64,000 nucleotides of DNA from the NCBI GenBank assembly GCA_026745465.1, contig JACYXH010000516.1, forward strand, positions 196,501 to 260,500, given 5' to 3'. The position numbers and the translations under genes are program-made. The notes under the pieces are model-generated. The model was not told the origin of the DNA, searched no databases, and saw nothing but the letters and a program-made list of their open reading frames with translations. Position 1 is the first letter of the stretch, and the number at the start of each line of letters is the position of its first letter. Below, one piece after another: positions 1-10,460 of the stretch. The stretch comes from Lota lota (taxonomy: Eukaryota; Chordata; Actinopteri; Gadiformes; Lotidae).

Positions 1-12
1 TCTCTCCTACTG

Positions 13-81
13 TGAAGCTGACTGTCATCGATGTCTCTGTCAACAGCATTTGGCCTGTGTCTGCCAATCTAAATGTTCAGT
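13..81 (+). pseudogene. GABA-A receptor gamma-like exon 3 remnant (inverted copy)
   Basis: Read on the plus strand this stretch gives a peptide containing KLTVIDVSVNSI, which resembles the segment after LRPDIG in GABA-A receptor gamma subunits (TVID...YVNSIGPV). It starts with TG, the phase expected after an exon ending in one G, but the acceptor reads ACTG instead of ACAG, and the Gly of NSIG is changed to Trp. About 6 bp are missing between the Asp-Val and Val-Asn-Ser codons compared with the family. Three related copies lie on the other strand near 33.1-34.2 kb. It is most likely a dead duplicated exon. The family assignment is inferred from a short peptide. Confidence 0.4.
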
Positions 82-360
82 TAAAGTTCATATCTCTCTC
101 CATCTCTCTGTCCCCTCTCCTCTTGTTCGTGCTTTTTATACATTTAATGATATCAAATTGCAAACGACTACAGGAAGTAGAAAATATTGACAATGTGAAG
201 TGTTCATTTTGATAACATAATAAAATGTTTCTAAACCTTTTTGATTTCAATTCAAATTTACAAAAGTAGAATGGGACATATTCAGTGGTAAAGGAGCATT
301 CTCTACAATATGTATTTAGTAGAATAGCTACATTCTCAATCTGTACTGAATAAGAACCTC

Positions 361-564
<204 letters not shown>

Positions 565-589
565 GGATGTCTTTGGTCCGACAGAAATG

Positions 590-1830
590 GAGAGAGACAC
601 AGAAGACATCAGCAGTCCCACTAGAGATGTGTTTCAAGACATTGTGTCAGCCCGGCTCCAGCGCAGCGGCCCAGACGGCCCAGGGGAGCGCTGGTAGACG
701 GAGCAGACCGCCGCTCTCCCCCAGCTGGCCCCCGGGAGCGCATTAGCGCTGGCCCCGCTCAGCGCCGTGGGAAACACCTGGGACGGAGGAGGAGGAGGAG
801 GAGGAGGAGGAGGAGGAGGAACGCCAGCAGACACGGGACTCGGGGTGACTTGTTTTAAGGTTTGTCCTACCAAACGTGTAAACGGGCTGTCGTGTGTCGC
901 AGAGCGGAGAACGCAGCCTAACGCCACGAACACCCAACAGCCTGGGGAGAGGATGCTCGCGGGTAGAGGACCGTTTCCCTCTTCCCTAGAACCGGAGCCG
1001 CCCTGGGGAACGGACGTTGGAGCGCAGCTACCCGGAACGAGAAGCTGGACGAACCCCTCGGAGGGGCAGTGACGCTACGCTGACGAGTGGCGTCCGGGCC
1101 TGTACTACAACCCCCCACCCCCCCTCGGAGGAGACCGGCGTTACCGGGAACATCACCGGAGGTCTCTCCGTGGCTCACGGAGCCAGAACACTTTTTGTTT
1201 TCTGTTGGGCCCCTGACGTTTGTTCTTTTCTTTGAAGTAAAGCGCCATCACGGCTTCAATGCACCACTGACTTGTGTTCACTGGGGCAGGGGTCTGCGAC
1301 CTGCACACTCTAAAGAGCCGTTTGTGGTCCCTCTCCCACCAAATAAAACCTATTTGACCCCTAAAATGAAGATAACACAGCGTACAACGTTTTATATTTG
1401 GTTATACTATATAGTAAATAACTAATAGTCTATAGTTTGTTACATTTATGACATTTGCAGTAGTAGGATGTGCCGTTTATTTTGGTTGACAAAACATTCA
1501 AACCCTTTTTTTCTGCCCACTACGTCGTCATTGGCCCTCCCCCACCGAGGTCTCTGACCCCCGCCCGAGAGGAATGGTGCTGTTTCAGCTGGGACCCCCA
1601 CTCACAGGGAGAGACCGCCCCATCTTCCACCGGCTCTGGAGCCCTTAGCCGGGTCCCCGGCCCCCCGACCCCAGCTGACGTCACGCGGCCGACCCGTCCC
1701 ACCCGCCTGTGGCGAGTCGCTCACTGGCCCCCGCCCGACGAGAGGGCCCCACCACACAGACTCTACGGGGCCTCCCCCAGGCCCCCCAGACACTGAGCTC
1801 CCCACTCACAGAGGTCTCTGACTTGGGGTG
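590..1830. other. GC-rich stretch without a recognisable gene
   Basis: The stretch is GC- and CpG-rich compared with its neighbours, with a (GGA)n run at 785-821. Several short open frames exist, but none shows a domain I recognise. The right end passes into a Gypsy-like fragment, so part of this may be more of the same decayed element. Confidence 0.4.
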
Positions 1831-1859
1831 GGAGGGGGGGGGGGGGGGGACCGGCCCGG

Positions 1860-2225
1860 GCAGTTCACCACCGCCCAACTGCAGGACGACGCCCTGAAGC
1901 ACGCCTGGAGCCACGTCCTCGCCCGTGACGGCCAGGCCCGGGAGTCGGTGAGTAACCTACCCCACCCCCATTCCAGCACCAGGCCGGGCTTGCTTTATCA
2001 GGTAGTAGAGAGGGGGGGGGGGAGCAGTGACCCAGCAGTTGGTGGAGCTCCGCCCCTACATGATCAAAGTCCTTTACATGGCCCATTCCCATGTACTAGG
2101 GGCTCACCTAGGCATGGACTAGACTAGGGACACAATCCTAGAGCGGGTTTACTGGCCCGGGGTTAAGAGGGACGTCACTCAGCACTGTCAGGCGTGTCCG
2201 GAGTGCCAGCGCACCGCCCCGAGAT
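1860..2225 (+). mobile_element. Ty3/Gypsy retrotransposon pol fragment (integrase zinc-binding region)
   Basis: The plus strand encodes a peptide with the integrase N-terminal zinc finger: a histidine pair in AHSHVLGAHLG, then YWPGVKRDV and a cysteine pair in CQACPECQRTAPR (the HHCC arrangement). Upstream is FTTAQLQDDALKHAW and LLYQVVER, which match the spacer before the zinc finger in Gypsy pol. A TAG stop interrupts the frame near 2119, a G-run at about 2012-2021 lies inside, and the homology ends abruptly at about 2225. It is an inactive fragment with no LTRs nearby. Confidence 0.8.
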
Positions 2226-2354
2226 TTGTCAATTCTTTATTGACAACTGACAAAGGGATCAAACACAATAAAGCCCAAGAGCTTGTTTCCATTCTGGTCC
2301 TTTTGGGTGGAAGTGTATGTTATGTCTGTGAGTGTATGAATATATATATTTAAG

Positions 2355-2360
<6 letters not shown>

Positions 2361-2415
<55 letters not shown>

Positions 2416-2458
2416 CGTGCGTGCGTGCATACGTGTGTGTGTGTGTGTGCGTGTGTGT
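2361..2458. repeat. (GT)n microsatellite
   Basis: GT dinucleotides with scattered GC interruptions. The Cys/Val and Thr/His open frames on the two strands come from this repeat. Confidence 0.95.
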
Positions 2459-2464
2459 GCACAT

Positions 2465-3222
2465 GTGCCTATGTGAGCATGCAAGGGGAGACGGGATGGG
2501 ACAGCAGAAAACAGTACATGTATGATACAAAATATCATCCAATTCAATCATTTAAACATGAGTCTATATACAGTGTACATCATAAAACCGTAAATACACA
2601 AATGGCTATCCTGTATAATTCATCCCAAAATTCATCAATTCATCAATCAGCCTTAAAAAAAACATGTTCTCCAAATCAAGACAACGTTACCCTAGCAATG
2701 CATAACAATTGACTCAAACTGGCAGGATGAGTCTATAGGACCTACTACCCCTCAACCAACTCAGTAAATATATTTTAGGACCAGCAGCTACTCCGCCTTA
2801 AGAAAAGTATTTTCTATAATATATAAATCAAAACGTTTTTAAAAACAACATTAATATTTCCAATATTATTTCCCTCTCAGCCAACAGGGGGTGCTGCAGC
2901 ACTCTCAGCGCCATACTTCCAGCGCCTATGTGTATCTGTATTCACTGTAAGTAGCTTTGGATGAACGCGTCTGATAAATGACTCAATAGTAAGATGTGAG
3001 GCCGTTTATCAAAGCTACTAACTACCAACATAAGAGAGAGGCTCAGTGGCGAGCTCAAACTAACTAACTACTAGTCCTACATTGGGCCAGATGTTAGAAA
3101 ACAGTAGTTCTCCTAAAGACCTCGTAGAGTTTAGGTTTTGTTTCGTAACGTTTCATTTAACTCTTTTTTCAGTTGTCACGGGATCGCCCACCTCTCTTTT
3201 TGGTACTGCTGGAATAGTTAGG

Positions 3223-3300
<78 letters not shown>

Positions 3301-3532
3301 GTGCGTTTGTGTGCGGGATCATTATTTGAGTTCTAACATCCATGATATTTGCTTGTAAACTCATTGCTGTCATGGACCAATCTTTGCCAATTTATTTTAA
3401 TTATGGTATACCTAAATTAAAGTTAAAGTACTATACACTAGTACAATATTTTACTAACCAAATCAAAATATGCTTACTGTTGTAATGTGTACACAATGTG
3501 TCTGCATGACAAAAATGAACATAATCCCAGAT
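2465..3532. other. No gene seen; contains a second (GT)n repeat
   Basis: AT-rich unique-looking sequence with a (GT)n tract at about 3223-3306. I see no coding, RNA or mobile-element signature. Confidence 0.5.
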
Positions 3533-4653
3533 TAGCTAGAAAGGAGAGCAGAGAGGATGAAGAGAAGGGAGAGGAAGGAGAGAGGAGAAACTAAGAGGAG
3601 AGGATGGAGAGGAGAGGAGAGCTGTCGAGACAAAGTCACAGTACTCACACACATGGGGTGAATCTTTACATGTAGTCACTGTGACCTTTGTGTAAGGTGT
3701 AACACATGTTGGGTTGTTGTATGGTGGACATAAAGTCATTGACTGGCTCAACAGCTACAAACTTTTGCAATCGATCAGTGATTTTAATCCTTCCATGAAT
3801 CCCATAACGTGTAAAATAGTGGTTTTAGGCAACAAATGTACATTTTTTATATCTCCCTGATAATGTACCTAATCTACTTAATACAAATTGTACTGAGAAA
3901 GTACCTATTCCACTGAAAATTGACATATTCCACTACATATTGTACTGAGAATGTACCTGTTGCACTGATAATGTATTGCACTGAATACATATTGTACTGA
4001 GAATGTATCTATTCCACTGAATACATATTGTACTGATGATGTACTTATTCCAATGAGAATGACCCAATTTTTTGCAATTTATTGTTGTAATCAGAAAAGT
4101 TCACAAACATTTCATTATGTTGTCATTCATGATTCAGAAATATAAACTGTTTAAAAAAACTACAGATTATGTTATACAAACTAATCATCCAAACTTGTTC
4201 TAAACAACTGCAACCGTTTACAATTTTATAGCATTACACTTGAACAATAGAGTGTAATTTAAGAATTTCTAATGGGTTACATTTTATATTAGTAAGGGTT
4301 ATTTTCTTAACGAATTGATCGTTGTTAAAAGACAGCAGATTATACATTATATACATTAATGCAGTTCTCTCAGATCTCACATAGCAGATATTCTCAATCA
4401 TGAAACATGAGTACAAAATAAAAAGTGTACAAACGTTTTATTATGTTGTCATTCATAATTCAGAGGTATAGACTAATAAAAACGTTTTGTTAAAAAGAAA
4501 CTACATTTTCAGGGTTATTTTCTTAATGAATTTATCCTTGTTAAATGACAGCAGTACAAAATTAATGCAGTTCTCTTAGATAAAAATAGTAGAGATTCCC
4601 ATGCAGGAAACAACATTAGTGGTTTTAATCGTTTGATTATCAAACAAAAGGTA
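3533..4653. repeat. TRIM 3' flank with a degenerate minisatellite
   Basis: This is downstream of the first TRIM gene, which lies on the minus strand. A GA-rich segment and the following 250 bp (3533-3810) recur at about 22.81-23.10 kb. From about 3885 to 4055 a loose 31-34 bp unit built on 'tgtacctattccactgaatacatat' elements repeats; the same unit forms a cleaner array at 34.35-34.70 kb. Positions 4080-4640 resemble the downstream flank of the other TRIM copies. No coding sequence is seen. Confidence 0.65.
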
Positions 4654-6276
4654 CTAGTCTGTTTGATTGACAGGTGAGATGATCAGGGGGGAAGAGTTTT
4701 TACCTGCATCGCAAAAATCTGGGCAGAGGATTGGATAGAGAGGCTCACTAAAGGTGCAGCCAGTAGCAGAGTAGATATGAACCCTGGCTTCCACATCATA
4801 GAAGGAGACCAGACCCTCATCATAATCAACAAACACCCCCACCTTCTTGAGCCCAGCTCTCAGAGGGAGATGGACAGCAGGGTTATCACTAAATATCAAC
4901 CGATCGTTGTCTAAGAAAAGAGTCCAGGAGCCATTCTTAGGGGTCAAACTGATCACATCTTTTCTGTTAATGGACTCTCTGGCCACTCCTAAAACCCATG
5001 CAGTCTTGTCTTTAATATGGACCTCAAAGTAAAATCTCCCAGAGGAGAAGCTCTGCCTCGCGAGAACAAATAGATACCGTGTAAATCTCTTAGGGTTGTC
5101 TGGGAGTTTCTTCCCTACATCTCCATCATGGACTTGTTTCCCATCCTCAGACAGGATGAGATGGGGATGAGTTGTATCAGGATCCAGAGTCACATCTACT
5201 TCATACTGCTGGACCCTCTTCAGTTCAGCATCATCACGCAGCTTCTTCATCTCCATGTTCAGCGTCTCCTCCAGCTGATCCAGGGATCTCCTCAAGGTCC
5301 CTACGTATGACGGAGGACGGACCTCCACCGTTGTCCAGTCCCTGGTGGGTGGAGGATTCTTCAGGGATCTGAAGGTCTGGAGGAAGTGGAGGTGGTCTTC
5401 AGTGTGTGAGAGCTGCTTCACCTCTGAGATTCTATTGGTCAGATCTCCTATTTCCTGCTCGAGCTTTTTGACGAGGTCTTCAACTTGTTTCTCTGTTGAT
5501 TTAAGTCTCTCTTTAACCGTTTGGTTGAACTCGCCCTGCCACTTTTCAATAGAGCGCTTCAGAGCAGTGAAGACCTGCACACCATCAGCTATCTCTCTGT
5601 CTGCGTCTGCTTTGCTGCGGTCCGATGTGTCTGCAATCTCCTGAATCTTTCGTTGTCTCTCCTGGATCATCTGCTGAACTTCAGACTCAATCTTCCCCAG
5701 CTGGGCCGTCTTCACTTCATATTCCTCCTTTAGAGGTACAACAGGATGGGACTTGTGGTCCGTCACTGTGCAGCACAGACACACACACACCTGTTCAGTC
5801 TGGCAGAAGAGCTCCAGAAGTCGGTCGTGTTTCTTACACATCCTGTCTTCCAGACGGTCCATAGGCTCGACCAGCCGATGTCTCTTCAGGACTGCGACTC
5901 TCTGATGTGGCTCCAGGTGGGTTTGGCAGTAAGAGATAAAACACACTAGGCAGGACTTCACCGCCTTCAGCTGGGTCCCAGTACAGACATCACAGGGAAC
6001 TTCTCCTGGTTCAACACAAGGCTGCTCTGTGACTCGTACAGACCTTCTAAACTGATAAACCATCTCTGATATGAAGGTATTGACCTGTAAATCAGGTCTT
6101 GTCTGGAACAGTTTGTTACATACAGGACATTTATACTGGACTTGGCCATCCCAGTGTGTTGTTATACAGGTTCTGCAGAAGTTGTGTCCACATGGTGTGG
6201 TGACTGGGCTGTTGAACACATCCAGGCAGATGGGACATGAAAAGTTATCCTCAGACCAGGAAGAATTGGACGCCAT
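4654..6276 (-). CDS. TRIM-family E3 ubiquitin ligase, bloodthirsty/TRIM39-like (copy 1, intact)
   Basis: A 540-residue protein with the full tripartite motif plus B30.2. The RING finger is C3HC4: Cys14, Cys17, Cys29, His31, Cys34, Cys37, Cys50, Cys53. A B-box1-like cluster starts at Cys95-x2-Cys98, and B-box2 has Cys147, His150, Cys158, Cys166, Cys169, His174, His177. A Glu/Lys-rich coiled coil covers about 185-330, and PRY-SPRY about 360-535 (LDPDT, FYFEV, VGVFVDYDEG). RING TRIMs transfer ubiquitin, the coiled coil dimerises and B30.2 binds the target; fish members are often antiviral, but the substrate here is unknown. The coding part is one exon. The start is the ATG two bases after a good splice acceptor (TTTCTAG|GAATGG), so a 5' UTR exon is spliced on. 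The length equals that of the second TRIM. The bloodthirsty-like assignment is from N-terminal resemblance and is less certain than TRIM itself. Confidence 0.93.
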   Translation of the reverse strand: MASNSSWSEDNFSCPICLDVFNSPVTTPCGHNFCRTCITTHWDGQVQYKCPVCNKLFQTRPDLQVNTFISEMVYQFRRSVRVTEQPCVEPGEVPCDVCTGTQLKAVKSCLVCFISYCQTHLEPHQRVAVLKRHRLVEPMDRLEDRMCKKHDRLLELFCQTEQVCVCLCCTVTDHKSHPVVPLKEEYEVKTAQLGKIESEVQQMIQERQRKIQEIADTSDRSKADADREIADGVQVFTALKRSIEKWQGEFNQTVKERLKSTEKQVEDLVKKLEQEIGDLTNRISEVKQLSHTEDHLHFLQTFRSLKNPPPTRDWTTVEVRPPSYVGTLRRSLDQLEETLNMEMKKLRDDAELKRVQQYEVDVTLDPDTTHPHLILSEDGKQVHDGDVGKKLPDNPKRFTRYLFVLARQSFSSGRFYFEVHIKDKTAWVLGVARESINRKDVISLTPKNGSWTLFLDNDRLIFSDNPAVHLPLRAGLKKVGVFVDYDEGLVSFYDVEARVHIYSATGCTFSEPLYPILCPDFCDAGKNSSPLIISPVNQTD

Positions 6277-6914
6277 TCCTAGAAATAAAAATTATGAAAA
6301 TTAAATTACCGTTTTAACTATACGTTATATACATGTAATAATGTGTTAAGAATAAGACAAGTTAAGAACAAGACATCTTTCTTCACCAGCAACACCGTAC
6401 ACAGGTTTTGAATATATAACTATTATAGACTCTATAATATAGAGAGAATTGAAATGTGATACAAACAAAAATAAATCAATAAACAAGAGGAAAGAAAAGA
6501 CAGTGGCATAGAGCAACAGGGATGGGGTCTGCATGCAGCTGGGCCTCAAAAAGGCCTGAAGCCTTATCTGAACAGTTCTTCTGGAGGAAGATCTGCTTTT
6601 TTTCCTGGATGAACGATGACCAAGAAGTAAATCTATTTCCTTTGTTCCTCAAATACCGCTTGCAGCGCCGGGTACGTCGGAGCTCATCGATACTTAGATT
6701 AGATTACACTTTACACAAAGCACCGAGCACGCGCTGGTGGAATCCGACGAGGCGACACAATAGAGCACGTGAAGGTTGGTTTCGCTAAGCATCAACATCA
6801 CGTGTTCACACGGAGCGCAGGAGACCCGTGTGGGGCTAACGCTACAGTACAACATGGCGCACTGCAGACAGGACGGCAACGATGAGGATTAGAGGTTCAA
6901 TGTGTTGGACCCAC

Positions 6915-7072
6915 CTTGGAATGTTTCTGTCCCGGCTCTCCGCTTTAAAACGTCTTGTTCTTCGTCTCCGGAGAGGCTAACGCGCCCATGTTGTCTCTTC
7001 GTCATGTCGTCCCTTCGTCGGTTGGATTTCCGTAAACTTCCGTTTCCTGAACAAGAGAGAGGGCTGTATATA
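6915..7072 (-). promoter_or_regulatory. 5' UTR exon and TATA box of TRIM copy 1
   Basis: On the minus strand a donor (CCAAG|GTGGGT, exon edge 6915) pairs with the acceptor just before the TRIM start codon, defining an intron of about 0.64 kb. A TATATA box lies at 7067-7072 inside a stretch that also occurs at the third TRIM (37.18 kb), so transcription probably starts near 7040. A GGAAACGGAAG stretch close by is similar to, but not a full match for, an interferon-response element. The start site and inducibility are inferred. Confidence 0.55.
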
Positions 7073-7545
7073 CAGAGCTCCAGGCTCAGGCCCGCCCCCT
7101 CGGTAGGACACTTCCGGTCTGAGTTTGGAGTACTCCGGAAAAGACGATACGAACGAACCATACACAGCCTCACCGTTTCCTCTACTCTCACCGTGCGTGT
7201 GCGTTACGCCGCCGTCGTCGTTCGTTCCGATCTCGTTCACCGTTTGTCTGTCCGTCTCGATGCTTCTCTCCGTTCCTTCACTCCGTTTGTCCGTCGTCGT
7301 TTGCTCCGTTCTTTGTTTTTTTTTATTATCAAAAATATAAAATATTTATATTTACATTATCATTCTGGTATAAATAATAACATGCAACAATCACATACAC
7401 AACCAAAATAATCCTGCTCACCATACACATCATACACAGCATAATTTATAAGCTATAAAAACAAACATCCTCCACATAACAAAACAACATAAACATTAAA
7501 AAATAAAATAAAAAATAAACATAAATACACATAATGAAACATTCT

Positions 7546-9075
7546 TTAAAAATGCATCTGCATTTTTCTATCATCTGTCTCACTAATAAAGCTGGAACCA
7601 TCAATAAACCATTCTTTAAAAGTGTCTCTTCCTAGGTGGTTTTTTAACATTTCCACCTCTTTCCTAATCTTTGCTTCGAACAAAACCCATACATCCACTT
7701 CCTTTCCTTCATAATATGCCATGTTCCTCCTTATCCACACTGCATATCTTGCATAGCTCAACATGTAATTCAACAAATAAATATTCACATTTCCCTCTTT
7801 TTTACACAGTCCGAATAACATGTTTTCTTTGCACTTCATCCCCTCCGTTACAGCCAGTTTCCAGTGAGTTTTTACCATGAATTTCTTTTTTATAGAACTT
7901 CTTTAAGAACCTACAGTCAATGAATAGGTGCATACAGTTTTCGGGTTCTGTTTCACACATGTCCCATTCCCTTTTAATCTCCTTGTTTATTTGGTGCAAA
8001 ACAACTCTTGTGAATATTATATTGTGTCTTAATTTGTAATCAAAGTTTTCACACAATGCCCACAAATACCCTTTCCCACACCTTCTCAGAAGCAGGCGTT
8101 TTAAATTCTTTATTCACCAGATTATTATACAATTATTTTGTTTTTAATTTTTACATTTCAATATGTTTCCCATTCTTTTCCACATATAATTCAGGAAATG
8201 TTACTTTCCTGTCAACCACCACATTATTTTATATTTTCCCTACCCATTAAATTGGTATACTTTCTTTTATTTTGTCAAACATATTTACAATACTTGTTGT
8301 GCTTATGTCCTCATCATACTCCTGGACGGTATCAATGCTGTTCTGGTTTCTAAGGAAACCAGGTATGAATTAATATATGTAGTGTTCGATCTGCCTGAGC
8401 CCTGTATGGAAGAATGTCTTCTCCCATAGCACTTTGTCATTGTTCACTATTTTTGGATTTAACCATACCGGCTGATTTATTATTTTACTTATTTTACTAC
8501 ATTCATAATTTATTTTGCTTCTGTATTTGGCCCATGCCTCAAACAACTCTTTATATATTCTAGGTACGTTGTCATACATTGTGTTCTTCATTATCATTAA
8601 TTAACCATTTTCTTCACACCCGCCATACTTCACACCCAATATTCCTTAAAAAATCTTTTCCACCCATAATCCACTCTATCATATAAATACTTTTCCAGTT
8701 TTTATTCTTATTGCTCTTTTTCTTTGTTTCTAAATCAACAAGTTTTAATCCCCCTTCTTCAAATCTTCCTATCAGAGTTCTTTGTGCTCTCTTTGCAGGT
8801 TTTTCATCCCAAATAAAACTTGTTACATTCTTCTTTATTTCCTTTAATACCCACTCTGGCATATCTATGACATTAAGTGCAAATACAAATTTAGAAAACA
8901 ATAAGGAATTGACCACAATAATAATACTTTTCCGCACAAACAAAAGGTTGGTCTCATTGCAAATGCTGGCATTCGCTAAAATATTGTCCCACAATCCAAC
9001 TTGTGGTTGTATATGTTGCGGGCTCCTGTCCCCTAGCTTTTCTAAAGATTTGGGCAATGGGGAATGTTGCATTCA
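7546..9075 (-). mobile_element. L1-type LINE ORF2 C-terminal remnant
   Basis: Three broken minus-strand frames follow one another in L1 ORF2 order. The first has NLLFVRKSIIIVVNSLLFSK...MPEWVLKEIKKNVTSFIW...GGLKLVDL, the second has EAWAKYRSKI...QPVWLNP, and the last has CETEPENCMHLFIDC (the CxxCxxxxEHxxxxC-like end of ORF2). Frameshifts and stops separate the pieces, and no reverse-transcriptase core remains. AT-rich and T-rich sequence just below 7330 is consistent with the old poly(A) end of a minus-strand insertion. It lies between the two intact TRIM genes. Confidence 0.75.
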
Positions 9076-9189
9076 GAAGTTATAACTTTTGCACACATAT
9101 ACGCATATGCGTTCCCCAGCTGTTTACACACAAATATGATAATATGATAAGTGATATTGTCACCTTTGACTAAGCCTGTCAGTGGATGA

Positions 9190-9835
9190 ATAAACAACTT
9201 AACTTCCCTTCTTCAGCACAGCACCAGCGCCTCAAACACAGACCTCTATGTGTTTCAACATGTATGCTCAGGGTCCTATTAGACGCCACGGGGTAGGTGG
9301 TGTATCAACCAGCCTGCAGGGATCATCTCTGGAGACACGCCAATAGCTGGGATCTGTTTACTGTCGGCTCCTTTCTACAATTCTCTCCCTATTCCGTCAC
9401 TCATTGGGCATATAAGTCAGGATTTGGAAATGCACTTGCTGGTATCCTGATTATTAATGTTTGTGTAGACGAAGCCTCTGTTGTGCTTTTTATTTAGTGA
9501 ACCCCCAACCTTAAAGTTGAAACTGATCCTATGCTGAACACAGGAGAACATTCAGTTGGATCCACTGAGTTGTTTATTACCATTATGCTTTGTTAACCAA
9601 TACAACAGAAAAACAGTCCCTTACATGGACACAATAAACACAAGGACTAAAACAATAGAAGCAGCAGACATTACAAATCATAAACAGGTGTGCACATATC
9701 TTTAATAACCGAACATGTTCTGCTGCTGTGTTGTTCCCAACAGAACACAAGGAATCAATATTCAGTTTAAAGTCATTCACAACATGATCAATAGCTTTTC
9801 CCATAGACCGCTTGCAATGTCAAATGTATTTTAAA
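9190..9835. repeat. Segmental duplicate, copy 1 (partner at 44.30-44.89 kb)
   Basis: A block beginning 'cagcaccagcgcctcaaac' and running to 'tcacaacatgatcaatagc' recurs in the same orientation at 44.30-44.89 kb with small indels. The pair shows a long minus-strand frame with a Cys/Tyr/Phe-rich end, but it lacks any domain and I do not call it a gene. Confidence 0.75.
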
Positions 9836-10460
9836 TATTGATTGATGGTAAATCAAATCATGTTTATACTACAATATTTTGTATAATTTCAGGAAAAAAA
9901 ACAATTTCATACAAAAGAGCTCTGATATTAGTTTTTATTTTTGATAAGCCTTACATGGAACCTGATTAAAAGCAGATATTATATTAAATTCATAATGCTT
10001 AGTGCAAACGTTTTTAAATGTATAAAAAACATTCAAAGAAATCAAAGAAATCAGACACTGATCAATATAGTATTTAATCTAATCTTGTATTATGGAGTAT
10101 ATTTTATAATAGTCTAGGGTTATTTTCCTAATGAATTAATCCTTGTCATTGATGATTTAGAAGTATTAACTAATTAACTAAAAACTACAGTTTATTTAAT
10201 ACAAACGAATCCTCCAAGCATGGTTAAACCATTTTACAATTTATAATAAAAAAAATATTCAGGAGATAACATACATTGAAAACACATAATGGTTTATATT
10301 TTATAATAGTCTATAACATTTTCTAAATGTAACCTTGTTAAATGACAGCAGTACGACATTAAAGCAGTTCGCTCAGATCTCACATGGTAGAGATTCCCAT
10401 TCAGGAAACAACATTAGTGGTTTTGGTTTTTTGACCCTTAACCCTTGACAAACAAATGCC
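9836..10460. other. 3' flank of TRIM copy 2, no gene
   Basis: AT-rich sequence resembling the 3' flanks of the other TRIM copies ('gcagttcgctcagatctcac...aggaaacaacattagtgg'). It probably contains the 3' UTR of the gene upstream of it on the minus strand. Confidence 0.45.

Noticed and set aside
767..1235. Overlapping plus- and minus-strand frames in GC-rich DNA as genes
   Set aside because: Both strands are open because of GC bias; no domain, no splice context and a Gly/Pro run from (GGA)n.
9583..9804. Small Cys/Tyr-rich minus-strand protein in a duplicated block
   Set aside because: The frame is kept in both copies only partly, and no domain or splice support is visible.
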